A stretch of DNA of 64,000 nt. It comes from a virus. The DNA is taken from positions 16,822-80,821 of IMG/VR virus record IMGVR_UViG_3300042451_000105. One strand, 5' to 3'. This document shows, in pieces, positions 34,401 through 41,677 of the stretch. Position 1 is the first letter of the stretch, and every line of letters starts with the position of its first letter. The position numbers were made by a program, and so were the translations under genes. Under the pieces are notes generated by a model. The model saw only the letters and a program-made list of their open reading frames with translations, was not told the DNA's origin and did not search any database.

Positions 34401-35053
34401 GTAGGAATCATATAGATCCCTTTGATCTTGGTACCGTTAGATGCGGTTATCTCTATTTGTTCAGCGCTAGTTAAATTTTGTTTACTTAATCTATCTAGAA
34501 TAGAACGCATAAATGCATAAGTAGCAATCTTTTCAGGATCTGGATCTGCCTCACCTGTTAGTTCACCCTCATCATTAACCTCTTCTTCTTGACCAGTAGT
34601 AACTAGACCGGTAGTATGCTTTGCTTGGAATTCTATATCATTACTTAATTCTGTTGCTTTCTCTAATTGAGAACTAACAATACCAGCTTTCTTTCTTACT
34701 TGCTCTAGTCTTTCTGGACTTAACTCTTTTACAGCAAGGTATTTTTCTACAACAGTAACATCTTCAAAGCTATCTCTAAGATCTAAAACATCATCAGTAC
34801 TAATTTGATTATCTCTAAGATGCTTACGAACATTAGGATTTTTGTTAACAATAGTAGCAACTATTCTTGGAAGTAACTGTATATAGGTTAATCCTAAACT
34901 AGGATCATTACTGGCAGCAACTACTTGCTCATAAAATTCATTAATGTAATCTTTTAAATTATAAGGTGTTTTGTTATCTGTAATTACAGATAAGTCTTTA
35001 AAAACTTTAGCATAAAACTGCTGCTGTTGTAATGCGGATAGTGAGCAATTCAT
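25418..35053 (-). CDS. Virion RNA polymerase giant protein (crAss-like, DFDID), 3211 aa
   Basis: The catalytic signature SGGDFDIDKLSILMPN places D2166-F-D-I-D2170 in the position of the metal-binding loop of the double-psi beta-barrel. It matches the DFDID of crAss-like phage phi14:2 gp66, a virion RNA polymerase related to YonO and eukaryotic RNA-dependent RNA polymerases. Preceding strands (RIPVQGLNSIEYMEVGEFLP) fit the barrel. The protein is about 1000 residues longer than phi14:2 gp66 (2180 aa). An HEAWH zincin motif lies at residues 760-764, in a part unrelated to the polymerase. The N-terminal 700 residues and the C-terminus (acidic, 'DEDTIGEILKEI') are unassigned. It should be injected and transcribe early phage genes. 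It overlaps the 594-aa gene by 10 bases. Confidence 0.85.
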   Translation of the reverse strand: MNCSLSALQQQQFYAKVFKDLSVITDNKTPYNLKDYINEFYEQVVAASNDPSLGLTYIQLLPRIVATIVNKNPNVRKHLRDNQISTDDVLDLRDSFEDVTVVEKYLAVKELSPERLEQVRKKAGIVSSQLEKATELSNDIEFQAKHTTGLVTTGQEEEVNDEGELTGEADPDPEKIATYAFMRSILDRLSKQNLTSAEQIEITASNGTKIKGIYMIPTDIITSRGSRITQLSFATLTKDGYKKIFVNSRGYITNIEGQDEAEGAIIPVTDFITPNTNKGKREFIFIESGETSLAPIDELVERTIVRAAKAGVEIPDTDVLRKQLEDQRTKEVELVDKFIKTFIGNKTLALPLNIVGGRSGFNLLSDTPVKLTEVTNVTSDTISNIEFDNFGKTYLKLDKFGDLVQIFPNKTSAELAKNLAKLIVDPKVSASVKFGILENIYNINDGTFNISYDNTSKKPLLSIYSDKDVIYDSENPDLADEDFIAEQLATAYINISKDNIDGKIDVPNYNSGKFAKSKVNYNDFVRQNTVVFTVLRNDGTIKTFNPSLQYEFTMEALEEMYPTEKKQEPIVSSTDAKADIERRRLAELSAYASTFGEEIGDLLFQGIETPTGIENTDEYKNKVKEINAKYNAELAALEPSTSTAKPKPKPKTIIKNQNVNTTPSGFKGTFDMDLINDINNSLKRAGFKTVNTTPEEIKKIKDWYGSLEVMVDGEKVKLSTMIPVNEAIALTNSDALGLFSSSGITLFTKAGNKDYTTLYHEAWHAFSQLLLTQDQKQSLYNSVRKGVKYLANATDKQVEEYLAEDFRGYVLSDGKKILVKPNESIFQKLWRIVKAFFTGQTDIVDPTVVPLVKELYDNLRLGNLFEYAYSVENMQFGNLYRGIDPLNEEEPSISLSDSRLINESVDGAFSEIINATGLNVSAIYSDKRALDFLYKNTKQYFQDVLTDTIARVENDPDGADTVDRNNIRILEYAINNFGELDNVISGKEKSGVIAYHRQKSKYLAFEAKVLEAEEDKSDPSIDSFDRTGNDKSLKELASKQALYMVKSLYQVKANGEPIKNRLGFNKLVEFGKAWSTISKTLINSNSFDEIYTKLIGLQESFPEVAQLIAKLGDPSQSQINNANFKRWLGFAQTFNKTVTPIIEHRLSTSIEEEEGKPSSTKVSTYIQRATSDTTKIINTFNSKFLVSKSKYVIRKKGSTPILNIDKVLEDFSSINKYNVFDFLKAIGFYLDNNPTLRAALENAVVDRKSKETYIAFDYLIEALEKAKENKTIITNPIKFFRDPKQGNQAGYVSKLLTLQARYTSSDFSTGIMNPEGNMEYETSLRNSLSQIIDGLNKLEFMDQMLQDPEFQYLSVYHPNNNPYAKHSYIINSLFDANGNRRKDVILSLENLSGIRRDFNGITVEGIKTNKLNKYDKFMFDVHAIILGKTPELPRHASKSSSYGVGMNKYYGESGVDNLILPIKDVARYGHDSAMPIILNYLSAELGRIWYIKNIPSLQNVDSFKKNGTKIMAFDSVLSGPTKAKLYELVDNADSIDDIVYSEELEKAIKKDSGKYFDNQIKTNYKIWTQISAVTGSVLLSPEIRNKIAEETRIGKGLDKTNIYAINPQDQLELVNEVYTYNSWFNNFETQLFYGDASQFKHDKEEFPKRNAAIASTGEFSILDNYTIDYLNNTSNNTYAEKEGLPKLRFDSAVKTTVLDDVEPESVYYSHYKQLLTSLGVSEDRAEKILKPYKKITEGDGQGWITFDFYRNFLRSLNKWSDVQEDLYNQIINDPTSVDPRKASEFFPVLKASYYGPLKTEKLNVSGLHKFSLMPLIPSVIKDTNLEQFHKQLLEQGISYALYKSGSKISNITLEDGTIPNMYTDATKRTLYSGEYPINGINLNFFKNQLDIAPYFKGKVTLSSQLRTIIETNLYANGKPLKKEYKPIVERYEKAIDNYVKFYKQKLFKEVGLEFSADGKLIKGDPKDLIKAIQKELIRLEVPEHQMDILDVNEDGSLKYDFDSIINSNAIEKQLVAIIERKIVRPTVKGEQLVQVSSSGFENPKFSNPSKEDLLKYGTNGLAFYDIVNGKITPMQVKIALQGDFLKLLTTTHTDGQPVNTLARLNEMLKDTAWKEINGETIKMVGVRIPVQGLNSIEYMEVGEFLPPEAGSIVIVPTELVAKSGGDFDIDKLSILMPNIGINITQETIADAEYKTLLDDVFNKEAQMTSDDITVKGIENEIIKSMIGIMEIKENFVQLITPNETDIVKPIADELAKYNREYDPRAKAEFQDSEFVISPTRMFETQNNLYKHESNNIGKLTLGIGAVSNKYSVVLNRVGAYLNKTYTFLDSKGKTRTAKNRILFKHNKTEDGKISLSDLNSKDSAVYISDVISQLMNGWVDVEKDSWVFDMNAIYELTPTLLYMLQAGVDVETASYFLSQPLIRDYISAYRVLNGMYTKSLDASGDSAKGPGFLKFKAKQYVINKYGLFDPEHKLELKKKIKDPFLLKQLYNANTMKNPLASKKSLTAAVDIMTKAYNVYAISNENIKKIVQNGEKRSPLAMLSFIHFLEVEDQAQVMREISSSTNVDTKKSGNLFQAKSRLSKLEQLEEGNRLPQEITTRMENQSSIAPFFIQDYILNVFKDYFPLRASDTINTYLTDIINNNYNIIREEYKDVESFVDLFRNDLLQFIIQNSIGSVDINTVKDYKGYAVSDSIDVEKVRGLKRSAVYYEGKIYLDRAKLREEYNNKTYSKAEYEETGLAKLPADKRTDVIPLFSSEKQYTAFVLEREYLRATRDKGIFSDDIYEKGLIQDALHNVYNLKSMFFGTNSFPDKFEMVKNAIENEDYNLFDYLVYDSQQIKTGTKNATIKNLRLTGDIKDPDFLEELNTQFEELSDINVEKNPDPIINREISEFFNKLSIFGFMQSGMNKSYLSFVPILSSNNFKDIIKENIDKFTKVLESNKGNTALYRYYKKFGEQNSRNNITKYRFKNYVIDNTIEKMGDEVPKLPEGTSSTLTPRVYTYSYGKMRTIGLINKYSGLVGIYSKAKDNTGTNVIASDTYLGNASKVTGTTIGLPIFESFVGKAKYLNAADTANNMKLVEETVTTLIELYEAGKTLLFNKEGYGILNDDPNIDKPAYMELFKELYYNFGYKNPVFAEDPEFKEYIYSVQPINQLFEEDADSAPDTEDQVVKEKEVTLVDGNIYPASAINSKMLEEMGYDEDTIGEILKEICG

Positions 35054-35057
35054 ATTA

Positions 35058-38000
35058 TTAACAACCTATATTATTAAAGAAATCATTATTTACATCTTTT
35101 TCAGACTTGTTATTAGTCTGATCTTCAAGCTTTTTAGTGGCTTCCTCATTATCTAAGAAGTCATCTATATTCTGTGAGTTAGTCTCAATAATCTTTTTCT
35201 CTTCTGCTGAAGGAGAAGGAACATCTTTAGTACCAACTACTACATTGGACTCTGTATCATATAATGATTTTACCATTTTTGAGAAATCTTTCTTTAAAAC
35301 TGTAATGCGCTTATTAGCATCTTTTGCCGGAGTCATACGCTCACCATACAAAGGTACTACAGTTAATTTAGTTGAAGTAACTTTCTCAACCAAACCAAAC
35401 TTATTATCCCCAAATACTAATACATCTCCAACTTTAACATTCTCATACTTTACAGACTTACTCAACTCTTGTTTACGAGACTCAATTGCTTTATTAACTG
35501 CATCAATATTAGCTGGATCTTCAGCCAGTAAATCTAAATCTAGTTCTTCTAGCATAGTATCTAACTCACCAAGTGACTTGGCTTTACTAATTGTATCTAG
35601 GATTGGTTGTAATGGATTAGTAACTACTTCAGCTTCTATAACCGGTTCTTCTTCTACAGGTTCTTCTGTTTTAACAGGTTCAGCTTTAGGTGCTTCTGCC
35701 GGTTTTGCTGGAGCTTTCTTTTCATTAAATGCTTTAACATCTGCAGCATTCTCAGGATCTTTAAAGAACTTAGTAATAATTCTTCTAGCTGAAGCTGTAC
35801 GTAAGAATCTATCTAAAGGTAATTCTGATTCACCATCAGCTTCTCTAGCAGAATTCTGTTGAGTTAATGCAGATCTAATTAAACCTTGTAGCTTAACTGG
35901 TAATGTATTAAACTGTTTAACTGATTGAATTAAAGGTACACCCTCTTCTTGTTGTATCTCATCTGATACAGCAGGTTGATCTTCTACCACTTCTTCTTCT
36001 GTAACTACTTCTTCTGCTGGAGCTTCCTCTGTTACTTCTTCAGTTACAATACCATCAAACTCGTTAATAATACTAAAGACAAGTAAGGATCTTGGATCAG
36101 TCTTATCAAACTCTCTATCTGAATTAAAATCTATAAATACAACATCTAGATCATTGATAATAGTTTTTACAAACTCATCATAATCTTTACTTACATCTTT
36201 AGGTAAAGAAGATAGTTTTATACCATAACCTCTATCAGCTAGATACTGAATAAAATCTCTAACCTTTACAGCATTAATAAAAGACTTTCTAGCATTTTGC
36301 ATATAAGTAATTTGCTTTTCTTGTCTATATTTTTGCTGTTCTAGAAGTCTATTTACATAATCATAGAAACTCTGTGGATCATATAATGAATTCAGGTTTT
36401 CTGTAAATATATTTACATCATCTGATAATGAATAGTAATCAGTTATTATATTGTAAGCTTCTGCAGCTTCAGTTTTAGAGATAGTTGTACCTGCCTCTTG
36501 TGCTAAAGTATTAAAGTATTTAATAAAAGCATCTCTTAAAAATCTTTTATTTTTTAATTGTTCAGAATCAGATACATCTCCGGCTTTCTCAAGATTTGTT
36601 TTATATAATTCTAAAGCTTTTTTCTTAGCTTTTTTATAGTTAAGAATCTTTAAGGTTTCTTTATCTGTAGAACCAGTTAATGATTTGATTTCACTATCTA
36701 ATAAATCTAACTCTTGTTCAAGATTATTAGAATTTAAAAGTGGTGTAATGTCTGAGTATGTTAATTTACCAATTGTACCAATAGCTGTAAGTTTATCAGT
36801 AAGCTCACCCATTCTTTTCTGAGCTTGCTCTCTACCATGTAAACTAAATACAGCAACCTTTCTTGCTTCTTCAAATGCTTCATGGTTTATTACTTCTTTA
36901 AGATAAGCATTTTTAGTTTCAGGATCTGATAGATTAGTTCTTCTAAATCTATTAGGATTAAAAGGATTTTTATAATCTGAGAATTCTTTATACTGTTCTT
37001 TGACTTGTTTAGCTCTTTCAATACTAACATCTAATACCTTTAAAGCATCTTCATCAGTTACATCTTCAGTTAAATCAAAAGCCTCTTTTAATTCAGAGCC
37101 TTTCATATCTTTTAGATTCTGCAGCTTTTCTATTAAGAGATCAAATTTACCAGATTTTAATGCTGTATAAATACTATTAAACCGGGCCATATCTTTTAGA
37201 TCATGAAAAACTTTCTCATCAAAGTTCTTTCTAGCCTCTACCATGTCTGTACCTAATCTAACTTGCGTTAGTAGATTTTCCATATCTAAAGTTAAAACCT
37301 TCTGACCATTCTTAATAGCATCATCTAATTCAGTAACTATACTTTTAAATCTTTCTTGTTCTGCTTTATATAATTGATTATACTTTTCAGGATCATTTTT
37401 AATGTAGTTATAATATACATTAGATCCAGCTCGCTTTGATACATTAGCTAAATTACCAGCAATACCAGTAAGACCACCCATCAAAAATCCTGACGCAAAT
37501 ACTTCAAGACCTTGCATAGAAGCTTGTCTCTTAGTATTCTCATAGGCATCAGCCAAGTAAATCATAATACCACCAGCTTCTGGGGTATCATATAATCTAT
37601 CATAATAATTCTTAGAAGCACCAGCTACAACCTCTTGAGAAATTTCCTGAATACCTTCAGATAAGTTTCTCTTAAAGTATTGGGCTCCAAAACTTAAATA
37701 CTCTTTAGGTTTTAATAATTTTTTAGCTGCTTCTTTTGCAGTTAAAACTGTAGCACCTTCTGTACTAGCAATAATCTTTTCTCCAGTTAATGCTGATCTA
37801 GCAATAACATCATTTGTTGGAGCATTCAGCATTGCTGCTTTACCCTTAAATAAGTTATTAAAGGTGATAGCATTTGTAAGATATATAAGCGGTGTGTTAA
37901 TAGCACTAGTGGTAAAACCAGCATCACCAGCTAAACTATATATCCGGTTCATCTCTTCCTGTTCTGGATAGTATCCATTCTCAGAAACAAACTGATTTAT

Positions 38001-39047
38001 CTTATCATCAATAAATTCATTCTTAACAGCACCACCCTCCATAGAAGCTTCAGCAACTGTGTATCCAACTTGCTTAAGATCTAATATAAAATCACCAACA
38101 CCTCTTACAGCATTAGCATAACCAATTACATTATCTCCAGCATTTACTGTATTTCTAATATTTGTTAAAGTTCTTGGTACAAGTGCTTCTGCAACACTTG
38201 TAACTCCTTGACCTATCTTGGTAGCATTTAAACCTTTAATAGAGCTATAAGCTTCCCTTGCACCATTAGCGGTAAATAACTTACGCATGTTAGCCAAGTC
38301 TTTAGCAGCTTTAACTGTCTTAGCAGAACTAGCTGCTAGAGCTGCTGGTAAAGTAGCGCCTTCGGTTAAAGCCACACTACCTGCAATTACAGCTTCAGTT
38401 AATAAATAGTCTCCAACAATACCTGCTACAAATCCAGATTGCAATAATAAATTAGAGGCAAACTGTGTAGCACCACCTTTAGTACTACCATACTCAGCCA
38501 TAATCTTAGCAAACTCATCTGCAGCTACTTCATCTGTCATTGAGAAATCACCGGTAAGCATCTCACCCATTCCTCTGTAGCTAGACTTAACTACAGATAA
38601 ACCCAATGCCGGTACTCCTAATAAACCTCTACCAAGATCCTCATACCAAGATCTATTTTGATTATAGATCTCATCGTTATTAGCTAAAGGATCAAAACCT
38701 AATTTATAGAAGTTATCATTATCACTATAGTATCTATTAAAGTTAGTTTTCTGATATCCGGATTGAAAAGTTTTAATTTTAGACTTTTCAAAGACAATAT
38801 CAGATTCAGTAATAGGAGATCTTAAAACATCCTTAGTAATATCAAAAGGATTATTCTTATTATAATTTACTTCAAATCCTCCAGTAGGAACTGCTGGTAT
38901 ACTTACATCTTCATTATAAGGAACTAATGGTGCACCGGGTGGTAATGAATTCATACCATCTACAAATACCATATCTGGTCCTTGTAATGAATTAGGTATA
39001 CCGGTTTCTATACCTGGAGGTGGTAAAATGTTTTCAAAATCTGCCAT
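35058..39047 (-). CDS. Virion cargo/ejection-type protein, 1329 aa
   Basis: An N-terminal Pro-rich region is followed by hydrophobic stretches (LLLQSGFVAGIVGDYLLTEAV near residue 200; SGFLMGGLTGIAGNLAN near 520), then long charged helices, then a disordered Glu/Pro/Ala/Val tail (about 1000-1170). It lies immediately upstream of the RNA polymerase gene with a 4-bp gap. The mixture of membrane-active stretches and long helices is typical of ejected internal virion proteins. I do not see a catalytic motif. Confidence 0.6.
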   Translation of the reverse strand: MADFENILPPPGIETGIPNSLQGPDMVFVDGMNSLPPGAPLVPYNEDVSIPAVPTGGFEVNYNKNNPFDITKDVLRSPITESDIVFEKSKIKTFQSGYQKTNFNRYYSDNDNFYKLGFDPLANNDEIYNQNRSWYEDLGRGLLGVPALGLSVVKSSYRGMGEMLTGDFSMTDEVAADEFAKIMAEYGSTKGGATQFASNLLLQSGFVAGIVGDYLLTEAVIAGSVALTEGATLPAALAASSAKTVKAAKDLANMRKLFTANGAREAYSSIKGLNATKIGQGVTSVAEALVPRTLTNIRNTVNAGDNVIGYANAVRGVGDFILDLKQVGYTVAEASMEGGAVKNEFIDDKINQFVSENGYYPEQEEMNRIYSLAGDAGFTTSAINTPLIYLTNAITFNNLFKGKAAMLNAPTNDVIARSALTGEKIIASTEGATVLTAKEAAKKLLKPKEYLSFGAQYFKRNLSEGIQEISQEVVAGASKNYYDRLYDTPEAGGIMIYLADAYENTKRQASMQGLEVFASGFLMGGLTGIAGNLANVSKRAGSNVYYNYIKNDPEKYNQLYKAEQERFKSIVTELDDAIKNGQKVLTLDMENLLTQVRLGTDMVEARKNFDEKVFHDLKDMARFNSIYTALKSGKFDLLIEKLQNLKDMKGSELKEAFDLTEDVTDEDALKVLDVSIERAKQVKEQYKEFSDYKNPFNPNRFRRTNLSDPETKNAYLKEVINHEAFEEARKVAVFSLHGREQAQKRMGELTDKLTAIGTIGKLTYSDITPLLNSNNLEQELDLLDSEIKSLTGSTDKETLKILNYKKAKKKALELYKTNLEKAGDVSDSEQLKNKRFLRDAFIKYFNTLAQEAGTTISKTEAAEAYNIITDYYSLSDDVNIFTENLNSLYDPQSFYDYVNRLLEQQKYRQEKQITYMQNARKSFINAVKVRDFIQYLADRGYGIKLSSLPKDVSKDYDEFVKTIINDLDVVFIDFNSDREFDKTDPRSLLVFSIINEFDGIVTEEVTEEAPAEEVVTEEEVVEDQPAVSDEIQQEEGVPLIQSVKQFNTLPVKLQGLIRSALTQQNSAREADGESELPLDRFLRTASARRIITKFFKDPENAADVKAFNEKKAPAKPAEAPKAEPVKTEEPVEEEPVIEAEVVTNPLQPILDTISKAKSLGELDTMLEELDLDLLAEDPANIDAVNKAIESRKQELSKSVKYENVKVGDVLVFGDNKFGLVEKVTSTKLTVVPLYGERMTPAKDANKRITVLKKDFSKMVKSLYDTESNVVVGTKDVPSPSAEEKKIIETNSQNIDDFLDNEEATKKLEDQTNNKSEKDVNNDFFNNIGC

Positions 39048-39055
39048 TATAATTA

Positions 39056-41623
39056 TTATTCAGTAATCTGATCAAACCTACTAAGGAGATTATTAAAGTA
39101 TATAGAATTCATATTATCCTGAATAAAAGGATCTATTCTTCCAGTTGCTGAATTAAATGCTGTTCCTGATGCAGAAATACTACCGTCATTATTCTGAGTA
39201 AATGTAATATCAATATTATTAATAGGATTCTTATATCTATAAGAACCACTATTATTTAAAATCATTTGCCTATCAGATGTCTCTAATCTAGCAGCAATTG
39301 GATTTGTAACTATCTCTCTTGGAATAACTGCTGTAATACCTCTAGCAATAATTTTATTATATTGATCTACGCTAATAATACCAGACTCTTTTAAAGCTTT
39401 TAATTCTTTATCAGTAGAACTAGGTCTTACAGTTAATGAATGATAATTATTATTACCTAAAGCTCTTCCTGCATAATCATATGCGATAGCTGTTTTATCT
39501 ACAGCCATTTTAGAACGCAAGTTATTAAAGTAAGCTTTTAACTCAGGTGATGATTCCATATCTGCAAATACACCTTGACTCTGTGTTGTAACATCAGCAG
39601 CATTACCAGCTCCTACTTTAACTACTGGATTATTTACATCATTCATAACACCAATAAATCCAATGGTGGTTGGTGACATAAACTTCTTAGGATCTGCAAC
39701 ACCGGTTACATAGTTAGAAATATACTGACCATCTCCTCCTGCACCTACAGGTCTGTACCCTGCTTTATTCTGAGCTAGATTTACATATTTAGCTTTATAC
39801 TCTTCAGAAATATCTGCATAGTTTTCAGCAAAATTTTCAAATGACATAGGATAACCAGAACTAGCTAATGCTTTATATGCAGAATTAACATCTCTTAATG
39901 ATCCTTCTTTGCTAAACATAGCTCCTAAAATATTTGGATTAAACTCATTGCTAGCAATCATATTACTAACTACTACTTTATTATTACTTGCTACTACAGA
40001 AGAATTAGTATAAGCTAATTGCTTTCTATCATTTACAGCAATTAATAAAGGCGCCATCTTATTACTCAAGTTAGGATCAGCAGCTAGCATATTCTCTATT
40101 CTTTGCTGAATCTTATTAAGTCCACTTAAACCAATTTTACCTTGCTTAAGTGCAGTCATATTAAATCCAGCACCAGATACTGCAGACTCAATAGCACTCT
40201 GTAACTTAGGATCATTAGTATTGTAAATACTTTGTGCTAGTGCAGAAACACTTCCTGAGTATTGTTGCCAGCTAGTATTAAACTCTTGTCTATCTGCAGC
40301 AAGTGGATCACCAGAAACACCAGCTTGATAGCTTGTAGAACCTGCCATAAACTGATCTTGTGCACCGGCTGCCATTGCCATCTTCTCTCTTTCAAAGTCT
40401 TGCCTAATCTTTTCTTTCTTTGTCCAAGTAGAAAACTCTAAACTATTTTTATATCCCTCAAATCTATACTCATCAACATCTCTTTTAACAGAGTAATTTT
40501 TATAGGCTTCTGTTTCAGAAGCTTTAGCTAATTGATCAGAAATAAAACTTGTAGCTTTAGAAGCTTGAAAAGCTCTACCTAATAAATCTACATCTTGTGT
40601 TTCAACAGCTGTAGTAATCTGTTTGATTCTATCTTCTAGATTAGTAACTATTTGATCACCAGTAGCTTTTTCTTTTGCTAATGCCTGATACTGCGCTTGC
40701 TCTTTTTGAGAGAGTCTATCACCCCTGTTTATTCTAGACTCATATACGCTTAACTTACTAGATGTTTCAGATACACTTTCTTTAACATCTTCTAATCTAG
40801 ACATATCATTTTCTAAAGCTACATCAGCATTATTAATATAATACTCTTGCTTAGCAGCATTAATATCACCGTTATATTTTTGATTTGCTAATGCAGTTAT
40901 ATCATTCATTGATCTAACATATGCATCTTCCTGAGCATAAGCTCTAACGTTAGGATCAGCTCCTAATGCCATACTTAAATACTGCCTGATTACATTTATA
41001 GACTTTGGCCCACCAGTAGTAGTAATATTATATCCACCTTTTAGTTCTTCAACAGATATGTTTTTAAAATCATCACCAATTAACTTATGAGCCATCTTTG
41101 CAATATTTACAGCTGGCACATACTTAGGTAAAGGCATTTTATATGCTTTATCTTGAGATGCTGTTCTAAATTCCATCTGTTTATACTCTAGCGCTTGTAC
41201 TCCTATCGGAGACCATTTGGCTTGTGTTTCTTCATCACCAGCAATCCTATATGCTTCTGCTTCAGTTTCACCTTGCCTTTTAGCTTTAGTAAACATGATG
41301 TCATACTGCATCTTCTTGTCATCTACAAAAGGTTGAAATACCTGTTGTGCTAATTGTACATTAGCTGGATCTGAAAGATCTAAAGTTGTAATTTGTTGAA
41401 TAGCTTTCTCAGAGTTCTTCAAGAAGTTATCTCTTGCTTCTCTATTATCATCTCTTGTAAGATCAGCATATACAATACTACCGTATGCACCACTTAATTT
41501 ATTAAGTGCGCTATCATACCTAGCCTGTCTTGTTGCTAAAACCGTATTAAGAAAATCAAAATTGGGTTTATAAGGCTCAGCCTTTGGTATATAATCGGTA
41601 AGACCTTGAATGTAACTAGCCAT
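39056..41623 (-). CDS. Virion cargo protein, 855 aa
   Basis: The N-terminal segment with RQARYDSALNKLSGAYGSI, DLTRDDNREARDNFL and TLDLSDPANVQLAQQVFQPF resembles a conserved N-terminal module of structural proteins in Bacteroidota and marine phages, as far as I recall. The rest is helical, Gln/Ala-rich and soluble. A 54-bp gap separates it from the gene upstream, the largest gap in this block, with a TATATTTG -7-like box at 41644-41651 but no good -33 box. Probably a packaged cargo protein; no enzymatic motif is seen. Confidence 0.6.
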   Translation of the reverse strand: MASYIQGLTDYIPKAEPYKPNFDFLNTVLATRQARYDSALNKLSGAYGSIVYADLTRDDNREARDNFLKNSEKAIQQITTLDLSDPANVQLAQQVFQPFVDDKKMQYDIMFTKAKRQGETEAEAYRIAGDEETQAKWSPIGVQALEYKQMEFRTASQDKAYKMPLPKYVPAVNIAKMAHKLIGDDFKNISVEELKGGYNITTTGGPKSINVIRQYLSMALGADPNVRAYAQEDAYVRSMNDITALANQKYNGDINAAKQEYYINNADVALENDMSRLEDVKESVSETSSKLSVYESRINRGDRLSQKEQAQYQALAKEKATGDQIVTNLEDRIKQITTAVETQDVDLLGRAFQASKATSFISDQLAKASETEAYKNYSVKRDVDEYRFEGYKNSLEFSTWTKKEKIRQDFEREKMAMAAGAQDQFMAGSTSYQAGVSGDPLAADRQEFNTSWQQYSGSVSALAQSIYNTNDPKLQSAIESAVSGAGFNMTALKQGKIGLSGLNKIQQRIENMLAADPNLSNKMAPLLIAVNDRKQLAYTNSSVVASNNKVVVSNMIASNEFNPNILGAMFSKEGSLRDVNSAYKALASSGYPMSFENFAENYADISEEYKAKYVNLAQNKAGYRPVGAGGDGQYISNYVTGVADPKKFMSPTTIGFIGVMNDVNNPVVKVGAGNAADVTTQSQGVFADMESSPELKAYFNNLRSKMAVDKTAIAYDYAGRALGNNNYHSLTVRPSSTDKELKALKESGIISVDQYNKIIARGITAVIPREIVTNPIAARLETSDRQMILNNSGSYRYKNPINNIDITFTQNNDGSISASGTAFNSATGRIDPFIQDNMNSIYFNNLLSRFDQITE

Positions 41624-41677
41624 TATCTATATTATAAATATAACAAATATAAAGTTAAACTATTAAACCTCTAATAT

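Noticed and set aside
18088-35053. Frameshifts splitting one giant polymerase gene into three
   Set aside because: The 3211-, 594- and 1855-aa genes each have their own ATG and overlap by only 10-13 bases, which is usual for coupled genes. crAss-like phages encode neighbouring giant cargo genes separately.
35137-35862. Plus-strand Ser-rich ORF of 241 aa
   Set aside because: It is the antisense shadow of the Glu/Ala/Pro-rich tail of the 1329-aa protein.
41644-41651. Promoter before the 855-aa gene (TATATTTG on the minus strand)
   Set aside because: The box is in a 54-bp gap, but the DNA at 18-20 bp upstream has no TTG. In AT-rich DNA a lone -7 box is expected by chance.
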